A stretch of 64,000 nucleotides of DNA from Ganoderma boninense (Eukaryota; Basidiomycota; Agaricomycetes; Polyporales; Polyporaceae): positions 2,140,115 through 2,204,114 of the forward strand of contig CM035314.1 in the NCBI GenBank assembly GCA_002900995.3. The letters are read 5' to 3'. A model generated the notes under the pieces. The model saw only the letters and a list, made by a program, of their open reading frames with translations, was not told the DNA's origin and did no database searches. The position numbers and the translations under genes are program-made. This document shows, piece after piece, positions 34,745 through 45,754 of this stretch (its first letter is position 1; every line of letters starts with the position of its first letter).

Positions 34745-35213
34745 GGTGCGAATGGTGGAGTTTAGACGGTGACTGTGAGTGTGGAGGAAGTGGTGGTTGC
34801 GATGCTGACTCCAGGCTTAACCTGCCTCTCCTTTATAGCTTTTGTCCAGCATTGGTCACAACCATCGCGCTATGTTCTTGTTTCGTAAAGTGAGGTTATC
34901 GGCGCAACATGATCAAACATCCGATCTTCGGAGCTTGGCACATGGTTTGCTGCTGGTAAGTACATCTCCATTCCTACTCACACACACAGGGACTCACAAA
35001 CCACCCACCGCCACGATAGCTGGAGGCGCTCACGATCACTCAAATGTAGGGTTTCCGACTTGCATGCATAGCCCGTGACTGCGCTGATAGTCGTTTGTTC
35101 GCATACCAATGTCGAACGCAACAAAAGGCGGCAGCAGAAGACACGTTCGAAACTAATACTAAAGTCTCCTCCCCACATCGACCTCGACAAGTTACTCTAC
35201 AGCACCCAAGACA
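34745..35213. promoter_or_regulatory. Divergent promoter, repeat precursor and membrane protein B
   Basis: The two genes start 469 bases apart on opposite strands and may be co-regulated. On the minus strand TATAAA at 34832-34837 lies 88 bases before the precursor ATG, which suggests strong, regulated expression. A short run of CA repeats is at 34980-34988. No operator-like motif was recognised. Confidence 0.5.
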
Positions 35214-36335
35214 ATGCGCCCGTCATCCAGCGCCTCTGAGTTACACGACCTCGGGCTGCCCGAGTTCGACGACTCTACAGAGTCAAGTCCTCTCACAACG
35301 GGCATGTTTCCTGCCTCTTTCAAGATGTATACCGTATGCTGACAGAGCTACGCAATGCTGCCGTAGATTATCAACCTACTAACCGTGGCAGCGATCGTTC
35401 AGTCTTGCCGATCCTAAAATGGGGCCTTCTCGCCCTAGCTGGCCTCATTCTCATAGACCTCGCCGCCCTCCTCTACGTCTGCCACATGTTCAACACTGTC
35501 TTCGAAGACAGAGGCACCCCTACCAGTCTCGAGTTCGCAAACCCGTACATCGGCTTGAAGAAGCTCTACGAATCGGGTGAAGTGGCTTCCTCGACCATCC
35601 AGCCGATCATCAACCGCCCCCATCTCTCCGCCCAAGTGTACGTCAATGAACCAGACAGACCCGCACCCCGCGGCGAGCGCGACCACTGGATCGACGGCTG
35701 GGGCACGGTCTCGCCGAACGAACGGCGCCTTCACGTCACCCCCGAGGCAAGTTCCTCGCGCTTCTGCTTCTGCTTCGAGCGCGCGTCCACACCGCTCACC
35801 ACGTAAGTCCCGCCCTACTTACTACAGGTGTACACCATCGCCCAGTTCCGCGCCATCGACTTCGGCATGGAGGACTGCCGCCTGGTCCTCACCTTACCCG
35901 GCGAGCTTGGAAGCACGGTTCTGGAGGCGGGCGCATCGTTCAGCATGCATCCCCAGTCGCACCTCGACGTCTTCCGCCTCGCGACGGACGCCCCGATCGA
36001 CCCAGGGGCGCTCACGTACCGCACGCGTCCGAAGAGAGCGGAGAAGGTCGCGACGGTGCACGCGCACGCGATCTCGGGAGGAGGCGATGTCGCGATTTAC
36101 CGGTTCCCGTGCTCGCGGGCGTCCCTGCATACGTTCGAGGTCGCGTGCGCCGAGGGGTTTCCTGAGTGCCTTGTGGACGCGTGGTCTAGCCAGAACACGA
36201 CGCTCGGTATGTCCGTGCCTGTGCTTTGGCTGTGGACGGCGACGGTGGACGGGGGCGCGACCTGACAGCATGCTTATCATGGGACTTTGTCTTTGTTTCG
36301 CAGGTATCAACGTCATTCAGCATCAAACTGTTTGA
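35214..36335 (+). CDS. Single-pass membrane protein, copy B (unknown function)
   Basis: Four exons (35214-35326, 35392-35746, 35828-36206, 36304-36335) give 292 residues, the same length as copy A. The acidic N-terminus (LGLPEFDDSTESS) is followed by one membrane segment, WGLLALAGLILIDLAALLYV. Conserved outer-domain blocks are ANPYIGLKKLY, PAPRGERDHW, SPNERRLHVTPE and YTIAQFRAIDFGMEDCRL. The exon 1 donor was placed at 35327 because only this keeps the phase. Intron 2 begins GCAAGT, a GC-AG intron, where copy A has GTCAGT. Type II topology is likely. It is divergent from the repeat precursor and convergent with 7-TM paralog 5, mirroring the arrangement at 0-2.4 kb. Function unknown. Confidence 0.8.
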
Positions 36336-36568
36336 GGTGCTGGAGACGATATCGTACGGATCTTTATGGCGGATCGAATCCGTCTTGAGATCCAGGGACG
36401 AGATACACCGAGAATTGGCACAATGTTACGCTATCGCTCGAGAAGAGAGGAGTCTAGTTGATCATGATAAACGGAGGCGCGAACACCAGATTACATGTTG
36501 GAATATACTACGTCCAGCACCGAGGGATCACCGCTAATCCTATGGGAGGGACTCATTTGAAATCTACA

Positions 36569-37913
36569 CTACACCTCACATGAGTGATAGATGATCGATG
36601 ACGTCCTAGCCGCATCTCCATCCCTGGCCAGGTCGGGAAGTGCGATAGCTTCGATAGCAAAGGCGCCTGCGCCCACCCGCGATTTCGCGACGCTCTCCCT
36701 GACGAAATTCAAATCTGAGAGTGGTTCGTCCATGAGAGAGCTCTCATTTCTCCACTCGCGGCCCAGGGCCACACGTAGCATGATGATCTGTGGAGAGAGG
36801 CACTGGACAAGGAACGAGCAACGCATGAGCACGGTCACACCGCAAACCACCGCCCCACGACGAGACCCACCGTGAACATGACGTAAAGGGACAGGAACAG
36901 GATAGCCACAGGACTGTTCAGTCCAAGCAGTGTCACATACGCTGCGCCAAAGAGTGTGTACGGCAGCATCGCCTCCGCAATAATCCCGAGGACTTGGTTT
37001 AGGCAACGCTTGTTCTCGATATCGTCACGGAGGCCCACAAGCTTGCTGAACCTGTGGGTGTGGTAGATGATGTAGCCACAAATCAGCGACGAACATGTGA
37101 CGTTCATCGCAATGCCGACTGTGGAGTACGCCAGGGCGATGTGCGGGGAAATGCCGACGAAGAAATCGCCCCCCGGGCGTCCGGAATAGTAGCACGTCAG
37201 GACACCGAGCACTGCAGGCCCGGAGGCACGTTAGAAACAGATGCCGTTGAGCGCCACAGGGTGCTGTGGCACATGTTGTGAGACGCACCGACGGTTCCGA
37301 CGTAGAGTACCGCCGGAACAATGACAACGAGCATCTTGCCGTTCCAGATGACATAGGTACGATATATCTGGCAAGAGCGATAACCAACATCTATCAGCGC
37401 ACACAAAGGAACTGCGGGGCGATAAACCGCTGAAACTTGACTCTCTCCTCCGACTCACCAGGTACCCATCACTCATCCAGTTCATCACGATAGAGGACGC
37501 GCTCCCCATCGTCTGGTACCACACAGCCGCGTGATTCGCGTAGTACTGCTGCGAGCCTCCGCTGTACCCTTCGTTGATGATCCACATCTCCTCCCCGAAG
37601 AAGTTCTGCGCAAAGAGGTAGATGGTGATCATGCACAGGAGTCCGGTGCTCAGATAGAGGATGGCTCGGATGCTCGCCGGCTCTGCGGCAACATCCGCCC
37701 TGCCCTTCTGCTGACGGCGGCGCGTCCGGGCATCTACGACGTGTTTCACGGTAAAGAAATACAGGACCACCTCGACTCCTTGTCGGAGTTGGTCGTTAGC
37801 TGACGCAGAGTCTGGAGAACCGTGAAACGCGGACACATACCGTACAGGATGCAGTTGAAATTGTTGCCGACATACCAACAATTCTGGAAGATAGCGTTCC
37901 ACGAGTCCGACAT
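36569..37913 (-). CDS. 7-TM membrane protein, paralog 5
   Basis: Five exons (37841-37913, 37459-37778, 37289-37367, 36871-37211, 36569-36802) give 348 residues. It starts MSDSWNAIFQNCWYVGNNFN, nearly identical to paralog 2, and the 5' leader is also similar. Blocks AQNFFGEEMWIINEGYSGGS, VWYQTMGSASSIVMNWMSDG, IYRTYVIW, TCYYSGRPGGDFFVG, EAMLPYTLFGAAYVTLLG and CLSPQIIMLRVALG are present. Small changes such as FGEEMW for FGQEMW and EAML for ESML set it apart. The seven-helix layout is kept. It is convergent with single-pass protein B, 234 bases away. Function unknown; it may sit in the same pathway as its neighbours in the 31-40 kb cluster. Confidence 0.87.
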
Positions 37914-39070
37914 AGCGATTTCGATTTCGGGGGTCGAAACGTCCGAAGTGGTTCGGGCGGGCTGCACGCTCAGGGTTTCACTTCCGATGCATAGAGGTTG
38001 CGATCAGCATTCTCTCAAGGATCATGAAGGGCAGCGCTCACCGAGAAGAGAGAGCAGGGGTAGGCAATCAGGATTCAGGTATCGATACAGGACACTGGCG
38101 CCTGTACAAACTTGGAGAGGGATATCAGGATGCGAGCAAGATGCCCTTACGCTCAGCCTCATCTCAGATATCTATCCAGAATGGTGGCAGCGCTGGAGGG
38201 GTCATTTGCTTGTCCTGAAAGCGCTGTGCCCTCTGTTCCATGTGCACCGTCATGCGTTAAACGGATGCTCATCCGATGCAGGTGCCACTGGATGTTCAAT
38301 TCTCCGAGGACCATGCGGAGCGGTTTTCTCAAAACTCGGGGACGTAGGAAACGAAGCGTCGCCGGAAGCGAATAAGCAAATCTTTTTGGGCGATGGGCAG
38401 GATGCATTCGTCACCGTTCAAGTTCGTTGCAAGTGCCTATCGATGAAAGCCGACAAGCATCAAAGTTACTTTCAGCTGCGGAAAAACTTGCCTTCATCAC
38501 AGGCCAGTGGACGCCATCTACACGTACATCACAGGAAAGATGGATATTCGAACGCCAGAGGGAAATGAAACCCTTACATAGCACGTGTCGGTTAGCTTCA
38601 ATTAACTTTTGCCCTTCTACTTGCACAGGTGCACGGCGCTCCGGGTGGCACTTTCTGTGGATGAAGAGTGGGGGCATCGTCCACACTGACGCCGCGGTGG
38701 GGAATATCTGGCAGGCAGGTGATCAACATTAATGCCATTACTTCATCAACGTCATGTCGGTGAAAGTCGGTGAAAGAACACACTGAGTGGGGAGTGAGGT
38801 ATTCACCGACATCGCAACCACGAGCGACAGCGTCGTCGGATGACACGACCGTGCCCAAAGTCTCAAGCAGCGCAAACGCAAAGATCCGAGCGACGCATGA
38901 AGGCGAGGGCGGTGGGACACCCACAGAAGCAGCGTAGAACAGATTGGGTCGCGTAATTTGCCAGTCACCTGCTAGAGGGCGGCCGATGGCAACTCGGCGA
39001 TGCGAGCCCTCGTAGATACATATTTACCTAGTCCTCACAGCTGGAGTGGGCACCACCACAACTTCTTCCG
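37914..39070. other. Intergenic with a possible membrane-gene relic
   Basis: On the minus strand at about 38600-38930, VARIFAFALLETLGTVVSS and VMALMLITC followed by IFPTAASVWTMPPLFIHRK read like exons of a DUF6533-like 7-TM gene, but I cannot build a gene from them. The 5' flank of paralog 5 (37914-38180) contains GATATC-type motifs as in the flank of paralog 2. A TATTTA at 39021 may serve the next gene. Confidence 0.35.
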
Positions 39071-39727
39071 ATGAAGGTCTCCACCCGCTTCGCAGGACTA
39101 GCAGCCACTGCTGGTATCTTCCTCCTTCTCGTCTTGAAAGTCAGTCTCAAAGTGGCGACTGCAGCCGTGAGCGACCACGCCTATCATACAGTCCTGAATC
39201 CAGTCAAGAACGTTAACCGTAAACCATGACTTCCCCAGTCATACATGGATTCAGGGAGACTGACCTGTTCCTATTTCACAGCACCCCTCTTCGATGTCGG
39301 CGAGCGCAAAGAAGTCCTGCTCCTCGTCGACAGCTGGAAGCGCTACCCTCTTGACGCTGCCCAGCAATGGGCCCCCCTCTTCCCCAACGGCGGCGTCGTC
39401 CACCTCGGCGCTGACAACGCGACGTACACGGTCGGGATGATGCACCAGCTCCGGTGCCTCGATGCCATCCGCGCCCAGCTCGCACGCCCAAGGGCTGAGC
39501 GCGAGGACCAGCCGACCCGGCACTGCCTGAACTATCTGCGGCAGGTGCTGATGTGCCGCGACGAGGGCCTGAAGCTGGACGCGTTCCAGTACGCGCACAA
39601 GGTCATGTCGCTGTCGAAGCACCCGATCCGGAGATGCAAGGACTGGCGGCCGGTGTACGAGAAGGTTTGGGAGAACCAGGGGAGAGCACCGCCCGGTGGG
39701 TGGACGCGGGAAAGGTCAGAAGACTGA
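39071..39727 (+). CDS. UstYa-like protein (DUF3328), altered metal motifs
   Basis: Two exons (39071-39166, 39239-39727) with a 72-base intron give 194 residues. The N-terminal anchor is FAGLAATAGIFLLLVLKVSL. The body follows the DUF3328 pattern: W-x-P-LFPNGGVVHLG, then MMHQLRCLDAIR and HCLNYLRQVLMCRDEG. In the two hallmark motifs one His each is replaced: HQLRC (101-105) has Arg for the second His and PTRHC (124-128) has Pro for the first. This is either a basidiomycete variant with other ligands or a non-catalytic partner. It continues with a basic tail (GWTRERSED). It faces away from 7-TM paralog 5 and is the last lineage-specific gene before the PRP46-TFIIS housekeeping pair. Confidence 0.8.
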
Positions 39728-40265
39728 GAGGGAGAAAGGTATTATCATGTGAGGGGATACTGTATGAAGCTTACGACGGTCATCCAATTGTCCGAGCCTG
39801 TGGTCTTCTGGTGCGAGACAAGAGTTTCAATGCTGCGGGTAGTGGATATGTCTTCCGAGTCACTGGTCAAGGGAGCGTTCCGCAGGTACTGGCGGTGTCT
39901 CACTTAGTCGCTAGCTATAGACGTCTGTCGTGTGTCCTTAAACGACAGCATGAGTGAATTGCAGGTCACAGACATCGCATCAGGAGTCTTCATGAGCGCA
40001 CAATAATGCTGGATGATACGTGCGCAGTATGAGGTCCAGCGTACCGTTATCTGTTCAGATCTGTTAGAGGCTGGCAGAGGCGAGAGCAGCAATCGTTGAC
40101 AATGATGGCACCTAGACGCGTCGACACTCCGAGGAGACCCTTCCCCCCCTCGTCTTGGGAACTTGCTACCATGCGTGAACGGGGTAGTCCTGAAGCAGAC
40201 GATGTCCAAGTAGCAGCAAATACGATAGCGAATACAAGAGCATACACAACAGAAATAACCGAGCA
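39728..40265. other. Intergenic, convergent 3' ends
   Basis: Between the second UstYa-like gene and PRP46. No coding-like exon, RNA gene or repeat was found. Confidence 0.5.
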
Positions 40266-41848
40266 CTACTGTCCTGCCTGCTCTGCGTAGATCTAGGAAC
40301 ATCAAAGTGAGTAATGTCTATCACTTGTGAAGACGACCACTACGCACCTTAATCGTCTTGTCCGCCCCACCCGTGATCAACCGTGTCCCCGTCACATCGA
40401 ATGTCGAACAGAACACACCCGCCTCGGCCTCCAGCGACCCCGGTTGGGGAATGTCGTCCATGTTCTGGAACGCCGTGCCCGTGTTCCAGTCCCAGAGCGT
40501 CAGCGAGCCGTTGTCGCCCCCCGAGAAGAAGACGCCCTCCGAGTTCACAGAGAGCGTGTTGATGATCGCATTGTGCCCGCTGAAGTTGAAAACGAACATG
40601 CCCTCCGGGCACTTCCACTTCTTGATATTGTTGCCGCCCGCCGACGCCGACGCAAAGGTGTACTCCGTGGGGTGGATGGCGAGCGCACGGACGGACTTCT
40701 TGTGGTGGGTGAGTGTCACCATGGTCTTCCCCGCCGCGAGATCCCATAGGCTGATCGACATTTAGTACGCAGGCAACAAAGCCAGAAAGGTGGTGGTGTG
40801 CGCACCGTACGGTCGAGTCCATACTACCTGTGATGACCTGAGGGTCAGACTCCTGGCACTTCACATCCGCGACGGTGGCCGTGTGGCCGGACAGAACGTG
40901 GATTTGCGCCTTCGTCCGCATGTCCCACACGCGGGCCGACGCGTCACGGCCGGACGTGACGAGCACGTCCAGTGTTGGGTGCAAGCTGAGCGAATACACC
41001 CCGGACAGGTGCCCGTGGTAGTGTCGGATGACCTTGTTCGCCTCAAGGTCCCAACACTTGACCATCTTTATGCGAAAGTTGAATACTGCACGAATGGAAC
41101 GACAGTGGCAGAAGAACGCACCTTGTCCTCTCCACACGAGAAAAGGTAGGGATGTCTTGACGACACCGCCAAACCCCGCACCGTCGAGATGTGACCCGTT
41201 AGTGATAGCTTGAGCTCGCCGGACGCGAGGTCCCAGATTTTGATGACACGGTCCCCCGCTCCAGTCGCAAACCACTTGTTTCCCGGCTCGACCGCAACGC
41301 TCCGAACCCAACCAAGGTGTCCAGAGATGACGCGCATGAGCTTCCATGGTGGATGGTATGTCGGCTTGATTGTTCGTGTCGTTTTGTGGAGTTGGAGCGC
41401 ACGAGTGAGGTTGTTGTTAGACGTAAATGTGGACGGTTGGGGAGGAGGGGTGTTGTCTATTTGCGCGATCATGCGGCCGGCGTCCGAGTCGGTACTCGCT
41501 AGCAGGCCGTCAGAGTCGTCACGCTTCCGCGACAAACGAAATGCACTCACGTCCAGCTGTGATCATCTTTCTTTGTTCTTTGGGCCGCGCGGGGCCAACT
41601 GGACCCTGCTGCGCGAGCAAAGGAGCGGGTAGTTGCCTGACCTCCTTGTATTCGTCGGACATTTTCACCGAGAGTCGTAACCGTGCGCTATATGCGCTGC
41701 ATTCAACTATATGCTCCAAGCAACAAAGATGGGCGTACCTCTTCTCCTCATCCTTGAATGTGTCGTCCAAACCCGAAGCGAAGATGTCTCGTGTCCGCTT
41801 CCCGCAAACTTGGAGCAGTGGATTCAAAGGAGGTAAAGACGAGGTCAT
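40266..41848 (-). CDS. PRP46: Pre-mRNA splicing factor PRP46/PLRG1 (WD40)
   Basis: Six exons (41739-41848, 41551-41687, 41122-41498, 40806-41065, 40348-40750, 40266-40292) give 437 residues. The N-terminus carries the PLRG1-type stretch [20 protein letters not shown], then seven WD40 blades: [112 protein letters not shown] and the last [16 protein letters not shown]46 is part of the Prp19-associated complex and acts in spliceosome activation in the nucleus. The final exon is 27 bases (IYAEQAGQ). Divergent from the TFIIS gene with 322 bases between starts. An essential single-copy gene in most fungi. Confidence 0.92.
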
Positions 41849-42170
41849 GATGGGGATTAGCAGACCTCAGGAAGCCAAGAGACCAACAAAGGAGCCGACA
41901 GAAAGCGAGGAAAGGACAAAAGCCAGAGGCGACGAAGGGGCGGGGAATGGTGACGAAAGCGAGCTCGACGCGCCAAACGGCGAGCGCGCTGTTTGTCTTT
42001 GTTTGTTACAAGCTTTGTCAGCCACCCTTTCTTGCCCTCAACCGCCTACTTACCGCTGCAGCTTGGCGGAGACCACGTTCTATGCGCCGTTGTCGCCGTC
42101 GAGAGAGCCTCCATTGTCGCTCCCGAAGAGCTATAAGGGTTCCCACTGTGTACAGTAGAGTGTAGACAAC
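41849..42170. promoter_or_regulatory. Shared promoter, PRP46 and TFIIS
   Basis: 322 bases separate two divergent nuclear genes. TATAAG at 42132-42137 lies close to the TFIIS ATG and may mark its start site. Two short pyrimidine-rich stretches near 42015 and 42050 are the only other features. Confidence 0.4.
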
Positions 42171-43831
42171 ATGTCTGCTGCCGCAGAGCTCAAACCGCTT
42201 GTGAAGTCCCTGAACAGCGCTTCGACCGATGAGGTGCGTTATTGATTTCCCTATGACGTCCCCGTTCACCTGCATTTTTTGCCGTTTTTGCCGCTGCTGA
42301 CTCTGTTTGTGCTCTGGGATGCGTGTAGGACATCATCACCATCCTTAACACACTCAAGCAGCAGGCGAAGATCACCGAAGCCATTCTCAGGGTATGTGGC
42401 GACGACATTGTGCCCTGTCGTAGCTCACAGGGAGTCGTCGTCTAGGAGAGCAAAGCCGGTCTCGCAGTTGGCAAGTTGCGCCAGCATGCATCCAAGCGGG
42501 TCTCCGAACTTGCGAAGGAGATAGTGAAGAAATGGAAGACGGAGGTCGAGCGGGAAAAGCAGGCTGCGGGAGGGAAGAGCGGGGCGAAACCCCCAGGTGC
42601 GTCCTCTGCGGCTACGCATATATCCACCCATCCGACATACGCCGCCACAGCTGCAAAGAAGGCTGCGAGCACATCGTCGGCAGTGACCCCCTCCACCCCT
42701 GCGACCCCCACGACTTCCGCCGGTGGCGGGAAGTTCAGCGACTCGCGGTCGGCGAAGAGCGACGGCCTGAAGATCGACTATTCCGGCGACAAGACACGCG
42801 ACAAGTGCGCGGAACTCATCTACGATGCCCTTGTCTTCGACTCTGGCGCACGTAAGCAGCTATCGCGGTCTTCACACTGTTCCGGCCATGCTCACACGAC
42901 GGCATAGCGAGCGATCTTGTCTTCAGCCGTGCGAAGGATATCGAGAAGACCGTCCTCGCCGATAACGGTGGAGCGAATGCGAGCTACAAGGCGAAGATTC
43001 GCTCGCTCTTCGTCAATCTGAAGGACAAGAACAACCCGGGATTGCGAGAGAATGTCATTTCCGGCGACCTCCCCGTGTCCAAGCTTTGCAAAATGTCCAG
43101 CGCAGTACGTTTCGTGACTCACTGTTTCTATTCCCAATACCACCGTCTCCACTTTCGACGATGCTTCGTGTTCCCTGGGTGGCCTGTCCGCGGTGTTGAT
43201 CCTTCCGAGAGGCCCACGCTTTTGCGTTCGCGCGCGGGGAGATCACGTCGCCGGAAGCGCGTCTCTATGAGCACAATTGAGATGTCTCTGCAGAGCGCTC
43301 CGCGCAGACTTCTGTTCAGGCGACACTTCTTCAGCATGGCCTTTTACTCATCCTAACCTTCTACAGGACATGGCATCGGAGGAGCGCAAGGCCGCAGATG
43401 CGAAGATTGCGGCAGAGAACTTGTTCAAGACCTTGGGTGCTGGTGAGCAGCAAGCCGAGACCGATGCCTTCCAGTGTGGTCGTTGCAAACAGGTATTCCC
43501 AACTCCTCTCCCTATTGCTTGAAGGATGGTGCTAATGTATACCTCAGCGCAAGTGCCGTTATCGCCAACAACAGACACGGAGCGCTGACGAACCGATGAC
43601 GGTATGTGCTATCTTGTCGTCAATACCAGTTCCCTGAATTGACGTTTCTTCTCCGTCTTCAGACCTTTGTAACGTCAGTGATAACTGGTTCTCTCCTATC
43701 TCTCCGCCTTTTGACTAACCTTCGTTCTTCGATGTGCACAGGTGTACCGTATGTAATCATAGGTCTGTGCTATCTTTTACGTCCTAGACCACAGTGTACT
43801 CACCCGTATTCACAGATGGAAGTTCTCGTAA
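42171..43831 (+). CDS. DST1: Transcription elongation factor TFIIS
   Basis: Ten exons (42171-42233, 42329-42391, 42446-42596, 42651-42851, 42908-43104, 43367-43492, 43548-43601, 43663-43673, 43742-43762, 43816-43831) give 300 residues. Residues 1-78 form the TFIIS N domain (LGKLRQ-like AVGKLRQHASKRVSELAKEI). A Ser/Thr/Ala-rich linker follows, then the central domain (TRDKCAELIYDALVFDSG to GDLPVSKLCKMS). The zinc ribbon has CGRC (262-265) and CTVC (290-293), with the invariant acidic loop RSADEPMT at 278-285 that reaches into the RNA polymerase II active site to trigger transcript cleavage. The C-terminus NHRWKFS is standard. Exon 8 is only 11 bases. Intron 5 is 262 bases, long for the locus. 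Confidence 0.93.
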
Positions 43832-45754
43832 TTCACTCGCATCCAGTCCCGAGACAGGAGAGATTCTCTCTGCGCAGTGCCGTTGCCTGCTCGCCGCTGT
43901 TCTTATCTTTCCTAGTTTCCCATCCCCTGCTGTTTCCGTCCTGCCTCAATATCCTAGACCGTCGTGCCGTAAGCCTTGGAGAGGGCTCATTCCGCTCATC
44001 TTCATGCCACTATTCCTGCTACAATGAAGTCCACTACTATCCCGCTGCATGTAATTATTTCTTTCAGTTGTACTTCTCGACGTCTGTGTCAAGTTTGTGT
44101 AATCCAAGTGGACGTCCGAGGCGCCGAGGAAGTGGCGAGGAGAACGGGCGCTTATAGCTTGCGACTCGTTTCTCGACCACCACCATCTGGCATCCATGGC
44201 CTTGCACGACAAATGCTGCAGTCTTCAACTCCCTTTCGCCACCATTTTTCCTCGCACTTGTGGCTGCAGTATGGCAAGCTATATCAAGGCTGAGGAGCAA
44301 TCAACCATCTTCCAGGAGCGAGGTGTATGCGCCCCGACCTTGATCAGGTGTGCCATTTGGTATCTGCGGCCTCGTGCACTAGTCTGGGGTGACACCTGGT
44401 TGTCTAGATTTCCGTAAATGAACGCTTTGATCGGACCGGATTGCGTCAATACCTCAGGTCTCAGGCCCAACAGGGACGCCAGCGTCGACGGTGTGTGCTC
44501 TCTCGTGACAACTCCCGACCCTCAAGTCATGAAAATTTACTGCAACAAGAACGCACATAGCCACGTGCACACTTGGCACCCGCACAATCTGATGGAGCAC
44601 TGTGCACCTTCGACCGTCGCGAGAACATTTAATTTTGCTGGTCGGTGGATTACGTCTCCAAAACAGCGTTGTCTGAATCTGTCTAGCTATCAATCTAGTG
44701 CTCTGGGTCTTCTGATCATCCCGCGTCACATATCGTCGATCTCAGTCTTCTAGGGTTTGGTGTCTTTAAAGCCCGAGACAAAAGGAATTTACTGCCCGTC
44801 CATCTGCAGAGGTACGAACAGTCTTATCAGAAGGCCGCTCCTCAGTAACCCTGCCCTGGCTCACCTTGATCAGGTCAAGAATGTTCTCGCTCTATCTCCG
44901 CCACCGGCCTTACGACACCAAATATGACAGTCGCGCCAACGCTCGACTACACAACGGCCTGGATGAGCGACCTCAGTGCAGGAATCCATATGATTACACT
45001 GAAGGTTCGATCGGCCTCATGGAGGTGACCTAACAGTTTCAGGCAAGTGTGCCCCCGCTTCTCGTGACGCGGCTTCCCAAGTTGGTGCTGAGGTGCAGCT
45101 GAAGGCAAGCGCTTGAATCTACCAATCGCTCGGGCCAACAGGATCCCAAGCCGCGCGAACGCACCCTCAAAGCGACCGCTGGCCGAGGACATAGGGCATT
45201 CAGCCTGTCGTCTCGTGAACGATCGCGGCGTCCACGTCAAACGCTTCGCATGGAAGAAACCCCCGTGTTCATCGGGCACGAGCATGCATGTTTACGCTGG
45301 TACTGTATGGTGCTAGCCGACCCATGAACCCCCTCGATCTCTGCTAATCGCGGGACGCCCTGACCATCAAGCACAACAGAGACGCCCTTCCCTGCTAGAA
45401 CTAGCATGCGATTTACCTCGAGCGGGAAGGGCGGCCGTAAGAGCCGCAAGCGTAATGCGAAGGACAGGCCGAACGTTCTGGGCGTTCGTGGTAATCACTT
45501 GAATAGCCGGAATACCAATGTACGTTCCATGAACATCCAAAGTTCTCGTCATGAAGGATCTGCTGATTTTTCAAAGCTCGAATTGTCCACGAATGTATAG
45601 AAAAGATACACAAAGGAAGTCAAGAAACAAATGTAAGGCAAGTCCGTATGAAGCTCTCTGCGTACTCGGTACAATAAGTCCATAGAGCCTCATCACGACA
45701 ACGAAAACCCCTCAAACCCTAAGGAGCTAAGTTGAAGGTATCCCGAAGTTACCC
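43832..45754. other. Gene-poor stretch before the lectin array
   Basis: No intact gene was found. On the minus strand at about 45330-45440, MLVLAGKGVSVVLDGQGVP followed by an EGV-HG segment faintly recalls exon 1 of the lectins downstream, so a very decayed copy is possible. No RNA gene or repeat was recognised. Confidence 0.35.
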
